From assembly GCF_014530035.1 (NCBI RefSeq), contig NZ_JACVMX010000002.1, forward strand, positions 412,483 to 476,482: a stretch of DNA of 64,000 bases. The letters run 5' to 3'. This DNA comes from Leucobacter sp. cx-328. Lineage in GTDB: Bacteria; Actinomycetota; Actinomycetes; Actinomycetales; Microbacteriaceae. A program made the position numbers and the translations under genes. The notes below the pieces were generated by a model, which saw only the letters and a list, made by a program, of their open reading frames with translations, was not told where the DNA came from and did no database searches. This document shows positions 16,442-25,735 of this stretch, piece by piece (within the stretch, counting starts at the first letter, position 1; each line of letters begins with the position of its first letter).

Positions 16442-16585
16442 TGGGTGGGTGCCCTTCGAAGATGTGCGGGTCAAAAGTGTGAATGGAGCGTATCGCACGG
16501 AAGTCGGAGACCCGCGTTCTGGTGTAATCTGAGGCGGTTTTGCCTAGATATGAACGCGGATCCCCGACCCTGGGTGCGAAGCGAT

Positions 16586-17677
16586 TTAGCTGATTGCGTC
16601 GATCGCGGGCTGAACCTTCGAGCGAAGGTCTGCGGTGATCGGGGCGCTGCCCGACGAGGTCGCAGCGTCCTGCTGGCCCTCTTCGCTCACGATGTAGTTG
16701 AAGTACGACTTCACGAGTTCAGCGTTTGCGGGGTCTGCGTACTTTTCGCAACCGACGAGGTAGCTGACGAGAACGATCGGGTAGACGCCTGCCTCTGACG
16801 AGGTACGGTCGAGCTTGATCGCGATGTCGTGATCGCCGCGGCCCTCTTCGACGGGCGAAGCGTCAACGATTGCTGCTGCAGCCTCGGGGCTGTATGCCAC
16901 GTAGTCGCTGCCAACCTTGATCTCGACGGTGCCGAGGTCGCCAGCACGCGATGCGTCTGCGTAACCGATGGTGCCAACACCGTTGGTGACTGCGTCAACG
17001 ACACCAGAGGTGCCCTGTGCGCCCTCGCCACCGAGCTCGGTGGGCCACTCTTCGATTGAGCCTACGGTCCAGTCAGCGGGTGCTGCTGCCTCGAGGTACT
17101 CGGTGAAGTTACCGGTGGTGCCCGACTTGTCCGAGCGGTGCACTGCGCTGATGTTTGCGTCAGGCAGGGTCACGCCGGGGTTCTGGTCGGCGATTGCCGG
17201 GTCGTTCCACTTGGTGATCGAGCCCGAGAAGATCTTGGCGACGGTCGAAGCGTCGAGCTTGAGCGAGTCAACACCGTCGAGGTTGAAGATGAGCGCGATC
17301 GGCGAGATGTATGCCGGGAACTCAACGATGCCCGAGTCAGGTGCGCAGGAGCCGAAGGGGCCTGCCGCGATCTCGTCGGTCTTGAATGCGCGGTCCGAGC
17401 CAGCGAACGACGATGCGCCCTGCTGGAAGGTCTCGCGGCCTGCGCCCGAGCCGGTCGGATCGTAGTTCACGGTGACGGCCGAGTTGGCGGTCTGGAAAGC
17501 TGCGATCCAGCCTTCCTGGGCGGATCCCTGCGACGATGCGCCTGCACCGATGATCTCGCCCGACAGGTTCGACTCGGCGGGAGCGGTCGAACCGGATTCA
17601 TTTGCCGCGCACGAGGTCAGTGCGAGTGCAGCGGCGCCGCTGACAATTGCGGCCTTGGTCAGAGCTGAAAGCTTCAC
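16586..17677 (-). CDS. pstS: Phosphate-binding lipoprotein PstS
   Basis: A GTG at 17677 with GGGATGA upstream starts a lipoprotein signal (VKLSALTKAAIVSGAAALAL, lipobox LTSC). The mature domain contains the PstS landmarks GAGASSQ, DPTGSGAGRE, FAGSDRA and RSDKSGTTGNF, whose Ser, Asp and Arg residues bind phosphate. It captures phosphate outside the membrane for PstCAB. A longer frame to 17827 would bury the signal peptide and is rejected. PhoP control is likely from the PHO box 97 bp upstream. Confidence 0.95.
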   Translation of the reverse strand: MKLSALTKAAIVSGAAALALTSCAANESGSTAPAESNLSGEIIGAGASSQGSAQEGWIAAFQTANSAVTVNYDPTGSGAGRETFQQGASSFAGSDRAFKTDEIAAGPFGSCAPDSGIVEFPAYISPIALIFNLDGVDSLKLDASTVAKIFSGSITKWNDPAIADQNPGVTLPDANISAVHRSDKSGTTGNFTEYLEAAAPADWTVGSIEEWPTELGGEGAQGTSGVVDAVTNGVGTIGYADASRAGDLGTVEIKVGSDYVAYSPEAAAAIVDASPVEEGRGDHDIAIKLDRTSSEAGVYPIVLVSYLVGCEKYADPANAELVKSYFNYIVSEEGQQDAATSSGSAPITADLRSKVQPAIDAIS

Positions 17678-17773
17678 CGTAGATTCATCCCGTCTGGAGA
17701 AGTATCGTAATTTGGTGCGACCGGAATTGGCCACATCTCTACGGTAGAAAGCTTGAGTGACCGCGGGGATGCC

Positions 17774-17816
17774 ACAAAGTGAACAGCGGGTGAACGAACG
17801 CACTGACTCTGTGAAC
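17774..17816 (-). promoter_or_regulatory. PHO box (PhoP site) upstream of pstS
   Basis: On the minus strand two adjacent 11-bp direct repeats, GTTCACCCGCT and GTTCACTTTGT, occupy 17795-17774, with a further GTTCAC at 17816-17811. This is the arrangement of PhoP-binding direct repeat units known from Streptomyces. It faces pstS and implies induction when phosphate is scarce. The Nudix gene ends nearby at 17844 and is transcribed towards the same site. Confidence 0.75.
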
Positions 17817-17843
17817 TGCGTCTTCACCGAGCAGGTGCAAACA

Positions 17844-18806
17844 TTACAACTTCACGGGGTATGTTTCGACGCTCAAGATGCCGGCGCCTGGATTCTGCTT
17901 CGAAAAATGGAACACCGAGAAGGCGCCTGGTGGTAGCGCGGCGGCTTCCTGCAGGTAGCGGCCAGGCAGACTGCCGGTTGCGAGTGCGAGCTCACGGATC
18001 GCGTCAGGCAGTACCGGTCGGTGCGTGCAGATGAGCGCATTGCGAGTCTTGCGAACAATCTTGCCGATGACCGCGCGAAGCTCGGTGAGGTCGCCCGCCT
18101 CCCACGCTTCCTGGCTGAGGCCGTCTTTCTCGCGCACCCGCTTGCCAAGGTGTGCTGCGAGTGGTGCTACGGTCTGCAAGCACCGTGTTGCCGTCGACGA
18201 AATCAGTCGTTTCGGCGCGAACGGCTGCAGAATCGCGACGAGCTTCTCTGCTTGTTCTTCGCCGGCGGGCGCAAGAGGGCGTTGATGATCAATTGGGAAT
18301 GCCTCCCCGCGAGGTTCTGCTTTCGCGTGGCGGAGCAGAATCACCGAGAAGGTATCGAACGCGTTTCGTGCGACGAGCTTCAAGAAGACGCTGTAGAGGT
18401 CTCGGTCTGCCGGGTAGGTAAGGCGCTCGCTCACCTGCTCTGCGGGCAACCATTCGAGCGCTTCGACTTCGCTGTTCGGGCGGAAGGTTGACGCCTGCAC
18501 GGCCGAGTCAGTGACCTCGGCTGCCCAGTACTGCACCGTCTTCACCTGCTTGGGGTCTTTTTTAGACAGCGGGTACTGGATAGTGCCTAGGTTGACACCG
18601 AGGCCGACCCTGAGGCCGGTCTCTTCGAGAGTCTCGCGTACCGCGGCCTCCGGCATGCCCTCACCTGGGTCAAGCTTGCCCTTTGGGAACGAAATATCGC
18701 GCTGCTTCGTGCGGTGAATGAGCAGCACCATGATCTGCTCGACACCGTGCTCGTCGGTGACGCGTCGCCAGCAGACTGTGCCCGCCGCGAAGAGTGACTT
18801 ACTCAA
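17844..18806 (-). CDS. Nudix hydrolase fused to histidine phosphatase (MutT1-type)
   Basis: The N-terminal ~140 residues form a Nudix domain with the box GKLDPGEGMPEAAVRETLEE.. intact. From residue ~155 a histidine-phosphatase domain begins with LLRHAKAE, includes STATRCLQT and the second catalytic histidine region CTHRPVLP. This two-domain layout is that of mycobacterial MutT1, which cleans 8-oxo-dGTP and diadenosine polyphosphates. The start overlaps the end of ppk by 4 bases, matching the conserved ppk-mutT1 pairing in actinobacteria. Substrate choice here is inferred from the architecture. Confidence 0.9.
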   Translation of the reverse strand: MSKSLFAAGTVCWRRVTDEHGVEQIMVLLIHRTKQRDISFPKGKLDPGEGMPEAAVRETLEETGLRVGLGVNLGTIQYPLSKKDPKQVKTVQYWAAEVTDSAVQASTFRPNSEVEALEWLPAEQVSERLTYPADRDLYSVFLKLVARNAFDTFSVILLRHAKAEPRGEAFPIDHQRPLAPAGEEQAEKLVAILQPFAPKRLISSTATRCLQTVAPLAAHLGKRVREKDGLSQEAWEAGDLTELRAVIGKIVRKTRNALICTHRPVLPDAIRELALATGSLPGRYLQEAAALPPGAFSVFHFSKQNPGAGILSVETYPVKL

Positions 18807-20929
18807 CGGTTCCTCCGATCGCGCGCCTCCGTACGGTCGATCATGACTAGGTCTTGGAGATCGGGGAGCGGTTCGCCCTCTTCGCTCACCACACGGCGGT
18901 CCCAGCTGCCGTCAGACAGCATGCGCCACGAGGAAACCTCGTCGCTAAATGCGAACTCGAAGAAACGGTCGATACGAGCGAGGTGCTCTCGCTCTGCGAT
19001 GCGAACGAGTACCTCGATGCGACGGTCGAGGTTGCGGTGCATCAGGTCAGCGCTGCCAATGTAGACCTCGCGGTCGCCGTTGTTTTCGAACGCGTAGATG
19101 CGTGAGTGCTCGAGGTAGCGGCCGAGTACTGAGCGCACCTGGATGTTCTCGGACAGACCAGGGACGCCCGCGCGAATAGAACAGATGCCGCGAATCCACA
19201 CTTCGATGGGTACGCCCGCCTTGCTCGCGCGGTACAGCGCGTCAATGATCTGCTCGTCGACCATCGAGTTCGCTTTGAACTTGATGCCGCTTGGCAGGCC
19301 AGCGCGCGCGTTCTCGGTTTCACGCTCGATACGTTCGAGCAGGCCAGTGCGCAGCTGCAGGGGTGCGACGAGGAGCCGGTTGTAGTCTGTCTCGATTGCG
19401 TAGCCCGAAAGTACATTGAAGAGCTTCGTGACGTCACGACCGACCTCGGGAGACGAGGTGAACAGGCCGAAGTCTTCGTAGATGCGGCTCGTCTTGGGGT
19501 TGTAGTTGCCCGTTCCGATGTGACAGTAGTGAGTGAGTTTGCCGGCTTCTTCACGAATGACGTGAACGAGCTTGCAGTGGGTCTTGAGGCCGACGATGCC
19601 GTAGACCACGTGCACGCCCGCCTGCTCGAGCTTGCGTGCCCAGGTGATATTCGCTTCTTCGTCAAAGCGAGCCTTCACTTCAACTAGTGCGAGAACCTGC
19701 TTGCCTGCCTCTGCCGCCTTGATGAGCGATGCAACAATTGGGCTGTCGCCCGAAGTTCGGTAGAGGGTCTGCTTAATTGCGAGCACATCGGGGTCGGTCG
19801 CCGCCTGCTCAATGAACGCCTGCACGCTCGTCGCAAATGACTCGTATGGGTGGTGCACGAGCACCTCGCGACGTGCGATTGCGGCAAACGTGTCGGGCTT
19901 CTCGCTCGGTGAGCTGGTACGGAACTTCGGATGCGTCACAGGGATGTGCGGCGTGAACTTCAGGTCAGGGCGCGGAATGCTGGTGAGCGCAAAGAGACCT
20001 GAGAGGTCGAGCGGCGCGGGCAGCACGTAGACCTGCTCGGGGTCGATGTCGAACTCGCGCTTCAGCAGGTCGAGGGTGGCCTCGTCCATGTCGTCCGAGA
20101 TCTCGAGACGGATGGGCGGGCCAAAGCGGCGGCGCAGGAGCTCCTTCTCGAGCGCCTGGATGAGGTTCTCCGTCTCATCTTCTTCAATCTCGACGTCTTC
20201 GTTGCGGGTGACGCGGAAGACATGGTGGTCCATGACCTCCATGCCAGGGAAGAGTCCGTCGAGCTGGTTCGCAATGAGCGCCTCAAGCGGGATGAAGCGC
20301 ACATTGTCTTCGGTCTCGCGACGGTCAACGCGGACGTACCGCGGGATCATCTGCGGCACCTTCAGACGCGCAAACTCGACCTTGTCGGTGCGCGGGTTGA
20401 AGACGCGAATCGACAGGTTCAGCGCGCGGCCCGAAATATACGGGAACGGGTGCGCAGGGTCGACCGCGAGCGGCATGAGGACGGGGTAGATGTGGTGCTC
20501 GTAGTAGTCCTTCAGCACCACGCGATCAGCCGAGTCGAGGCTCTGCCAATCGACGATGCGGACGCCAGCTGCGGCAAGCTCGGGCTTGATGACCTCTGAG
20601 TAGCAGCGTGCGTGACGCTTCTGCAGCTCGTAGGCGGTATTGATGATGTCTGCGAGGACCTCAGTGGGTGCGCGACCCACATTGGTCGGCACTGCAAGGC
20701 CGGTGACGATGCGGCGCTTGAGACCTGCGACGCGCACCATGAAGAACTCGTCGAGATTCGACGCGAAAATGGCGAGGAAGTTGGCGCGCTCGAGGAGCGG
20801 CACCGAGGGGTCTTCAGCGAGCTCAAGCACGCGCTGATTGAATGCGAGCCAGCTGAGTTCGCGATCGATGTATCGATCTGCGGGCAGCGGCTCTTCGAAG
20901 CCTTCGATGGTGGGCGTATCTTCGCTCAT
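18803..20929 (-). CDS. ppk1: Polyphosphate kinase 1
   Basis: The ~708-aa protein contains the PPK1 signatures FASNLDEFFMVRVAGL near the N terminus, PFPYISGRALNL, the autophosphorylated histidine in KTHCKL, HYCHIGTGNYN and the second active-site histidine in LEHSRIYAF. It makes polyphosphate from ATP at the membrane periphery. The start chosen is the ATG at 20929 (MSEDTPTIEGF); ATG 20938 is an alternative and the frame extends further. It lies 17 bp behind mshD and overlaps the Nudix gene, forming one operon beside the pst genes. Confidence 0.95.
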   Translation of the reverse strand: MSEDTPTIEGFEEPLPADRYIDRELSWLAFNQRVLELAEDPSVPLLERANFLAIFASNLDEFFMVRVAGLKRRIVTGLAVPTNVGRAPTEVLADIINTAYELQKRHARCYSEVIKPELAAAGVRIVDWQSLDSADRVVLKDYYEHHIYPVLMPLAVDPAHPFPYISGRALNLSIRVFNPRTDKVEFARLKVPQMIPRYVRVDRRETEDNVRFIPLEALIANQLDGLFPGMEVMDHHVFRVTRNEDVEIEEDETENLIQALEKELLRRRFGPPIRLEISDDMDEATLDLLKREFDIDPEQVYVLPAPLDLSGLFALTSIPRPDLKFTPHIPVTHPKFRTSSPSEKPDTFAAIARREVLVHHPYESFATSVQAFIEQAATDPDVLAIKQTLYRTSGDSPIVASLIKAAEAGKQVLALVEVKARFDEEANITWARKLEQAGVHVVYGIVGLKTHCKLVHVIREEAGKLTHYCHIGTGNYNPKTSRIYEDFGLFTSSPEVGRDVTKLFNVLSGYAIETDYNRLLVAPLQLRTGLLERIERETENARAGLPSGIKFKANSMVDEQIIDALYRASKAGVPIEVWIRGICSIRAGVPGLSENIQVRSVLGRYLEHSRIYAFENNGDREVYIGSADLMHRNLDRRIEVLVRIAEREHLARIDRFFEFAFSDEVSSWRMLSDGSWDRRVVSEEGEPLPDLQDLVMIDRTEARDRRNR

Positions 20930-20946
20930 AGTTCCCATTCTTACAG

Positions 20947-21849
20947 TTAGTGGGTCGCGGGGCGTAGCCATTGCGCAGATCGTGCCGCAACGGTGAAGCC
21001 ATTGCGCTCGTACAGCTTGACGGCGCGAGTGTTCTCACCGTCGACGTACAGTGACACAGACTTTGGGTTGTGCGTGCGCATGTGCGCAAGCGTCTGATCG
21101 AGGAGTACGCGGCCAAGGCCACGGCCGGCCGCAGCAGGCGCCATACCCAGAGCGTAGAGCTCGGTGTCTGGCGCACCACCAGCGGGGTCACCAACAGTCT
21201 TCACCCAGCCGTACCCGGCAAGACCCGCAACACCCTCGGCCTCAAGCAAGAACAGCTCCGACGCATCAAACCAGGGCTCTTCGATCATGCGGGCAAAGTC
21301 TGAGACGGTAATGCGGCCCTGCTCAGGGTGGGACGCAAACGCCGCGGCGTTCACTGTCACCCAGGCGTTTGCATCGGTATCACTTGTCGGGTCAAGCGTG
21401 CGCAGGCTCGTGGCCTCGGGCAGCGCAGGATAGGCGGTGGGCAACATCGCTGGGTCGAGAGACATACGCAGTAGCGTGCGCACCGGGGTGAAACCCTTGC
21501 TCGACAAAATCTCTTCGGCATCAGGCTGTGAGCCATGCACCCAGACGCGGATCGCTTCTGTCACCCCAGTCAACATGCCATTCGCGAGCGCGGTACCGAC
21601 ACCATGCCGGCGCTGCTCTGGAAGTACAACGACGTCGAGCTCACCCTCGCCGAGAATGCCGAAGCCGATCGCATCTGCACCGACCTCGATCGCTAGGAAA
21701 AGCTCACGAGCCCCAGATTCTGCCGCGATGAACGCTTGGTCGGAAACCGGGGGAGTGCCATCAAACGTTTCTGCTGCAGCCGCGATGGAGCGGGCCGTGC
21801 GCACGCCTGAAACGAGGTCTTTCTGCGAAACGACGGTAAGCGTGAACAT
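20947..21849 (-). CDS. mshD: Mycothiol synthase
   Basis: The 300-aa protein has two GNAT acetyltransferase domains. The first contains VVLPEQRRHGVGTAL and the second GMAPAAAGRGLGRVLLDQTL followed by YVDGENTRAVKLYERNGF, the characteristic MshD C-terminal block. It acetylates Cys-GlcN-Ins with acetyl-CoA to finish mycothiol, the actinobacterial thiol. The ATG at 21849 follows a strong GGAGGAGC site. Presence of this gene is one of the best taxonomic pointers in the window. Confidence 0.93.
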   Translation of the reverse strand: MFTLTVVSQKDLVSGVRTARSIAAAAETFDGTPPVSDQAFIAAESGARELFLAIEVGADAIGFGILGEGELDVVVLPEQRRHGVGTALANGMLTGVTEAIRVWVHGSQPDAEEILSSKGFTPVRTLLRMSLDPAMLPTAYPALPEATSLRTLDPTSDTDANAWVTVNAAAFASHPEQGRITVSDFARMIEEPWFDASELFLLEAEGVAGLAGYGWVKTVGDPAGGAPDTELYALGMAPAAAGRGLGRVLLDQTLAHMRTHNPKSVSLYVDGENTRAVKLYERNGFTVAARSAQWLRPATH

Positions 21850-21982
21850 CGGTGCTCCTCCTTCAGGTGTGGAAACCTTTGGTGCTCATAATCTTACGTG
21901 GGACCCCTGACATTCCGAGGAGAGCGCTGCCGAGTTGAACCTTTCGAGGGTGGTTTTCACGGCGTGTGCAAAGATGGAAACT

Positions 21983-22276
21983 ATGAGCGAAACCAACGAG
22001 GCACCCGAATCGCACCCGTGGCACATCGGGCGGCTCGTGACGGCGTGGGCAGTGGCGGCAGTCTTTGGCGTCATGGTGCTGGTCTTCGCACCAGCTGAGA
22101 GCCGCGTCGCGTGGCTCGTCTTTGCAATCGGACTCGGCTCACTCGTGACCTTTGCACTGCAGCTGGGTACCGCGCAGAAGAACGGTTTCATCACGCGTTT
22201 GGCCTTCAGCATTGCGGGCTGTGTGCTGATAACCGCTGGTGTCGACGGCATCGGCACGCTCATCGGTCGCATCTAG
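21983..22276 (+). CDS. Small membrane protein with three hydrophobic segments
   Basis: The 97-aa product has a short hydrophilic head (MSETNEAPESHPWHIGRL) and three hydrophobic helices, so it is an integral membrane protein. The ATG at 21983 is favoured over the in-frame starts at 21935 and 21974 because it removes an unlikely basic/cysteine extension. It is divergent from mshD. No family with known function is recognised. Confidence 0.65.
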   Translation: MSETNEAPESHPWHIGRLVTAWAVAAVFGVMVLVFAPAESRVAWLVFAIGLGSLVTFALQLGTAQKNGFITRLAFSIAGCVLITAGVDGIGTLIGRI

Positions 22277-22315
22277 ACCCGAAACAAATTTCAGAATTAG
22301 GAGTACACTGGCATC

Positions 22316-22426
22316 ATGCTTCTCGCGCTTGAACTCTTTTTCCTCGGCCTGCTTGGCCTTGCGTCGCTGGCTATTGCATGGGTTTCCGGCACGGTCATCT
22401 ACAAGCTCTTCAAAGGCCAGCGCTAA
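22316..22426 (+). CDS. Tiny single-helix membrane protein, 36 aa
   Basis: An ATG at 22316 opens a 36-codon gene with one hydrophobic helix followed by the basic tail YKLFKGQR. AGGAG lies 12 bases upstream, a longer than ideal spacing. A small membrane protein with this kind of tail (KLFxGQ) is known in front of ygfZ-type genes in several actinobacteria, which supports its reality. Function unknown. Confidence 0.65.
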   Translation: MLLALELFFLGLLGLASLAIAWVSGTVIYKLFKGQR

Positions 22427-22480
22427 ACAACGCGTATTCGCTTCGGCCCCTGAACCATTACGAGCTCGGAGGTCATTCCA

Positions 22481-23614
22481 GTGAGTAGTCCCTTCATGCA
22501 TCTGCCTGGCGCTGTTGCGCTCGGCGAACGAGACGTTGCTGCGCATTACGGTTCGCCGTTGCCAGAGCAACGCGCACTCAAGACCGGTCAGGCGATTGTC
22601 GATCTGTCCGATCACGCGGTCGTGACAGTGAGCGGTCCAGACCGTCTGAGCTGGCTGCACTCGTTCACCTCGCAGCACCTGCTCGGTGTTCAGCCTGGTG
22701 AGGGTGTTGAAACGCTTCTGCTCGATCCGAACGGTCGTATCCAGCACGCGATTCGCCTCGTTGATGACGGTGAAACCGCCTGGCTGATTGTCGCACCCAC
22801 CGCCGGCGACGACCTCACGAACTTCCTCATGCGTATGCGTTTCGCGCTGCGGGTTGAGGTGACGAACGTCACCGCTGATTACGCGGTCGTCGGCGCATTT
22901 GATGCCGGTGACGAGGCGGGCGCGGATCACGCTGCCGCCCACTTGCGTGCTCTCGGAACCGCGGCCGCGCAATGGCGTGACCCCTGGGCGAGTCTTCAGC
23001 GCGGCGGCGTCCAGTACGCTCGCGGCGAGCACCCCGGTACGGACTGGTCATTCGTCGCATCCATCTTCCCTCGTGTTGAGCTCACTGGTGTTGTCGAGCT
23101 GATCGAAGCCGGCAAGGTTTCGGTAGCTGGCACGCTGGCGCTCGATCCGCTAGAGATTCGTGCCTGGCGCCCGAACTTCGCAAGCGATGTTGATGAGCGA
23201 GCGATCCCGCACGAGTTTGATTGGCTCCGCACGGCAGTGCACCTGAACAAGGGGTGCTACCGCGGCCAGGAAACGGTTGCCAAGGTACATAACCTTGGCC
23301 ATCCGCCGCGCCGCATCGTCATGCTGCATCTCGACGGCTCTGCGGGTGAGCTCCCCGCGGCTGGCGCGCTGGTGTATCGTGCGGGCGAATCAGCCAACGA
23401 CGAGGCTCGTCCAGTAGGGCGGATCACCCGCGCCGCCAACCATTACGAGTGGGGTCCCATCGCGCTCGCACTGGTGAAACGTGGAATTCCTGAGGACGCC
23501 GCGCTCGAAGTGCGTACCGAAGACAGCGGTGAAATCATCGCAGCCACCCCTGAGGTGATCGTTCCCTCAGATGCTGGCGCAACAGCCAATATTCCGAAGC
23601 TCAAACGAATCTGA
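22481..23614 (+). CDS. ygfZ: Folate-binding YgfZ/GcvT-family protein
   Basis: The 377-aa protein carries the family signature KGCYRGQE (near residue 261) and an aminomethyltransferase-like fold. YgfZ proteins use tetrahydrofolate and help maintain certain iron-sulphur clusters. The GTG at 22481 follows GGAGG with good spacing. It is followed after 17 bp by gpmA, suggesting co-transcription. Assignment to the YgfZ group rather than to GcvT itself rests on the signature and the lack of other glycine-cleavage genes nearby. Confidence 0.9.
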   Translation: MSSPFMHLPGAVALGERDVAAHYGSPLPEQRALKTGQAIVDLSDHAVVTVSGPDRLSWLHSFTSQHLLGVQPGEGVETLLLDPNGRIQHAIRLVDDGETAWLIVAPTAGDDLTNFLMRMRFALRVEVTNVTADYAVVGAFDAGDEAGADHAAAHLRALGTAAAQWRDPWASLQRGGVQYARGEHPGTDWSFVASIFPRVELTGVVELIEAGKVSVAGTLALDPLEIRAWRPNFASDVDERAIPHEFDWLRTAVHLNKGCYRGQETVAKVHNLGHPPRRIVMLHLDGSAGELPAAGALVYRAGESANDEARPVGRITRAANHYEWGPIALALVKRGIPEDAALEVRTEDSGEIIAATPEVIVPSDAGATANIPKLKRI

Positions 23615-23631
23615 CTGAATAGACTGGAACC

Positions 23632-24375
23632 ATGACCAATACCCTGATCCTGCTCCGCCACGGCCAGAGCGAATGGAACGAGAAGAACCTGTTCACTGGT
23701 TGGGTGGATTGCCGCCTCACTGAGAAGGGCAAGGGCGAGGCTGCTGCAGCCGGCAAGCTGCTTGCAGACGCCGGCGTGCTGCCCGACGTCCTCTTCACCT
23801 CGCTGCTGAGCCGCGCGATTCAGACCTCGAACCTTGCGCTCGACCACGCTGATCGTCTGTGGATCCCGGTAAAGCGTTCGTGGCGTCTCAACGAGCGTCA
23901 CTACGGTGCGCTCCAGGGACTCGACAAGGCTGAGACCCTTGAGAAGTACGGCGAGGATCAGTTCATGGAGTGGCGTCGCTCGTTCGACACCCCGCCCCCC
24001 GCGCTCGACGATGCGAGCGAGTGGTCGCAGGCAAACGATCCGCGCTACAACGGCATTGACGGCGAACGCCCCAACACCGAGTGCCTCCAGGACGTCATCA
24101 CGCGCCTGGTTCCCTACTGGGAGGGCGAGATTCTTCCCGAGCTCAACTCGGGCAAGACTGTACTTGTCACCGCCCACGGCAACTCGCTGCGCGCACTGGT
24201 GAAGCACCTCGAGGGCATCTCGGACGAAGACATTGCTTCGCTGAACATCCCGACTGGCATGCCGCTCGTGTACGAAATCAACGAAGACGGTACCCCGACT
24301 GGCAAGGGCCGTTACCTCGATCCCGAGGCTGCTGCTGCCGGCGCTGCTGCTGTCGCAGCGCAGGGTAAGAAGTAA
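23632..24375 (+). CDS. gpmA: 2,3-bisphosphoglycerate-dependent phosphoglycerate mutase
   Basis: The 247-aa protein has the catalytic [18 protein letters not shown] block with the phosphorylated histidine at residue 10, [15 protein letters not shown], and the second histidine in [11 protein letters not shown]. It interconverts 3- and 2-phosphoglycerate in glycolysis. Length and motifs are normal for GpmA. The C terminus has an alanine-rich tail common in actinobacterial members. A strong terminator follows. Confidence 0.96.
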   Translation: MTNTLILLRHGQSEWNEKNLFTGWVDCRLTEKGKGEAAAAGKLLADAGVLPDVLFTSLLSRAIQTSNLALDHADRLWIPVKRSWRLNERHYGALQGLDKAETLEKYGEDQFMEWRRSFDTPPPALDDASEWSQANDPRYNGIDGERPNTECLQDVITRLVPYWEGEILPELNSGKTVLVTAHGNSLRALVKHLEGISDEDIASLNIPTGMPLVYEINEDGTPTGKGRYLDPEAAAAGAAAVAAQGKK

Positions 24376-24392
24376 GCTTCTCGTTACTGCGC

Positions 24393-24426
24393 CAAAAGGG
24401 GAGTCCCGTACGGGGCTCCCCTTTTG
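24393..24426 (+). terminator. Terminator after gpmA
   Basis: CAAAAGGGGAGTCCC, loop GTA and CGGGGCTCCCCTTTTG form a near-perfect stem with a T run, 17 bp after the stop codon. Confidence 0.9.
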
Positions 24427-24477
24427 CTGTCTGCTGCCGCTGCCTGCTTGCTGCCTGCCAGTCCGCACTTCGCGAGC

Positions 24478-24530
24478 GTCAGAGATCGAGCTTCCGTAAG
24501 ACGAATTCCCCTGAATCAGTCATACCGAAG
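24478..24530. repeat. Degenerate copy of the 70-bp palindromic repeat
   Basis: GTCAGAGATCGAGCTTC and the following ~35 bp match, with changes, the left two thirds of the elements at 33272-33341 and 35896-35965. The right inverted arm is decayed. It lies in the spacer after gpmA. Confidence 0.65.
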
Positions 24531-24608
24531 CGACCTTTCGCTACCGAAGGTGAGGTGGCCCGAGGCGGTGAGCACAGGGCACAGGCGCAGAACAGCGCGC
24601 GGGCACGC

Positions 24609-24638
24609 AAAAGACGCCATCGGGGTGGTGATGGCGTC
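24609..24638 (-). terminator. Terminator of the DUF3073 gene
   Basis: Read on the minus strand, GACGCCATC and GATGGCGTC pair around a short loop and are followed by TTTT. It lies 49 bp after the stop of the DUF3073 gene. Confidence 0.75.
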
Positions 24639-24686
24639 GAATTTGCGCGGTCGTTCTCGGAACGGCCGGAAGCAAAGAAGAGAGAG

Positions 24687-24875
24687 TTAGTTCTCGTCCT
24701 CATCGTCGTCGATGTCGTACTTGTCGGCGTACTCAGCCCACATCTCCTCCTCCGACTGTGTCGGAGACTTCGTCGCGAGCTCGCGCTCGAGCGCCGAATA
24801 GTTCGTCTCTGGACTGAAGTACTTCAGCTCCCGAGCGACCTTGGTGTGCTTTGCCTTTTGACGGCCGCGCCCCAT
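24687..24875 (-). CDS. DUF3073 family protein
   Basis: The 62-aa protein starts MGRGRQKAKHTKVARELKYF, the hallmark of DUF3073, and ends in a highly acidic tail (DIDDDEDEN). The basic head and acidic tail suggest a nucleic-acid or ribosome-associated small protein, but no function is established. The ATG at 24875 with AAGGGGG upstream is preferred over a longer frame to 24938. The family is essentially actinobacterial and so supports the taxonomy. Confidence 0.9.
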   Translation of the reverse strand: MGRGRQKAKHTKVARELKYFSPETNYSALERELATKSPTQSEEEMWAEYADKYDIDDDEDEN

Positions 24876-25047
24876 GCGTGACCCCCTTACCAACTCAGGC
24901 CCCGCGAGCGTTAATCCCGCGAGGCAAAACTCATTCAATATAGACGTATAGGGCAGATTCTAGCACGCGATATCTATCAGACCTATCGCTCGCAAGCTCT
25001 TCGAACCTGCTCTTCGGTAATCTTCGATGGAGCATTACGATTGAGGC

Positions 25048-25692
25048 ATGACTACCGCTTCCCGTCGCCGCCCTACCGTGCGGGCGCTACTTATTTCACT
25101 GCTAGTAATTGCAGTTGTGGTGCTTGGTGCGGTCGCGGTGGTGGTGATTCCGATCTTCACGCACCAGAGTGCGGGTCTGTCCGGGCAGGTTGTTCCAGAT
25201 TCTTACGTAAGTCGGGATTCCGCGCGTGGCGAGGACGGTCGTAATCGCACGGTCGAAGTTCGCAGTGCGAGCGGTGATGAGCTCGATATGTCGGCGCTCA
25301 AGCCGGGCGATCGGATCGTTGTGACGGGTTCCGGCTTCGATGCCGGAATTGGCATATACGTCGGGTTCTGCGCCATTCCAGCGACACCCGATGTGAAGCC
25401 TGGCCCGTGTCTTGGCGGCCTCCCCGAGGGTGCGATGGACGGGGAAGTTGACGCTGAAGATCCGCTCGCGAGCGCCTGGGTCACGAGTGACTGGGCGTGG
25501 AAGAGCTTCGCAACCCACTCGTATCTCGACACCAAGGCTGGCACCTTTGAGGTGGTGCTGACTGTTCCTGAGGCTACCTCTGAGGGCGTCGACTGCAACG
25601 TTGATCGGTGCGCGGTGACCACCCGTTCAGATCACACCGCGGCGAGCGATCGCGTGCAAGACATTCTGCTGCCATACGGCTACGCCAAGTAG
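25048..25692 (+). CDS. Membrane-anchored extracytoplasmic protein, 214 aa
   Basis: A short basic head and one hydrophobic helix (residues ~13-37) anchor an exterior domain of about 175 residues. That domain has a beta-sandwich look: LKPGDRIVVTGSGFDAGIG, then GFC and GPC cysteines, and a second cysteine pair near the C terminus (DCNVDRC). Similar GxGF-type adhesin or neocarzinostatin-like domains occur in actinobacterial surface proteins, but the family is not firmly recognised. It is divergent from the DUF3073 gene. Confidence 0.7.
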   Translation: MTTASRRRPTVRALLISLLVIAVVVLGAVAVVVIPIFTHQSAGLSGQVVPDSYVSRDSARGEDGRNRTVEVRSASGDELDMSALKPGDRIVVTGSGFDAGIGIYVGFCAIPATPDVKPGPCLGGLPEGAMDGEVDAEDPLASAWVTSDWAWKSFATHSYLDTKAGTFEVVLTVPEATSEGVDCNVDRCAVTTRSDHTAASDRVQDILLPYGYAK

Positions 25693-25698
25693 CCACGC

Positions 25699-25733
25699 CT
25701 GACGGTGAGCACGGCGCGTGTGCGCGCCGTCAG
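25699..25733. terminator. Hairpin between convergent genes
   Basis: CTGACGG and CCGTCAG form the outer arms and CGGCGCG/CGCGCCG the inner stem. There is no U run, but its place between two convergent stops supports a termination role. Confidence 0.5.
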
Positions 25734-25735
25734 TC

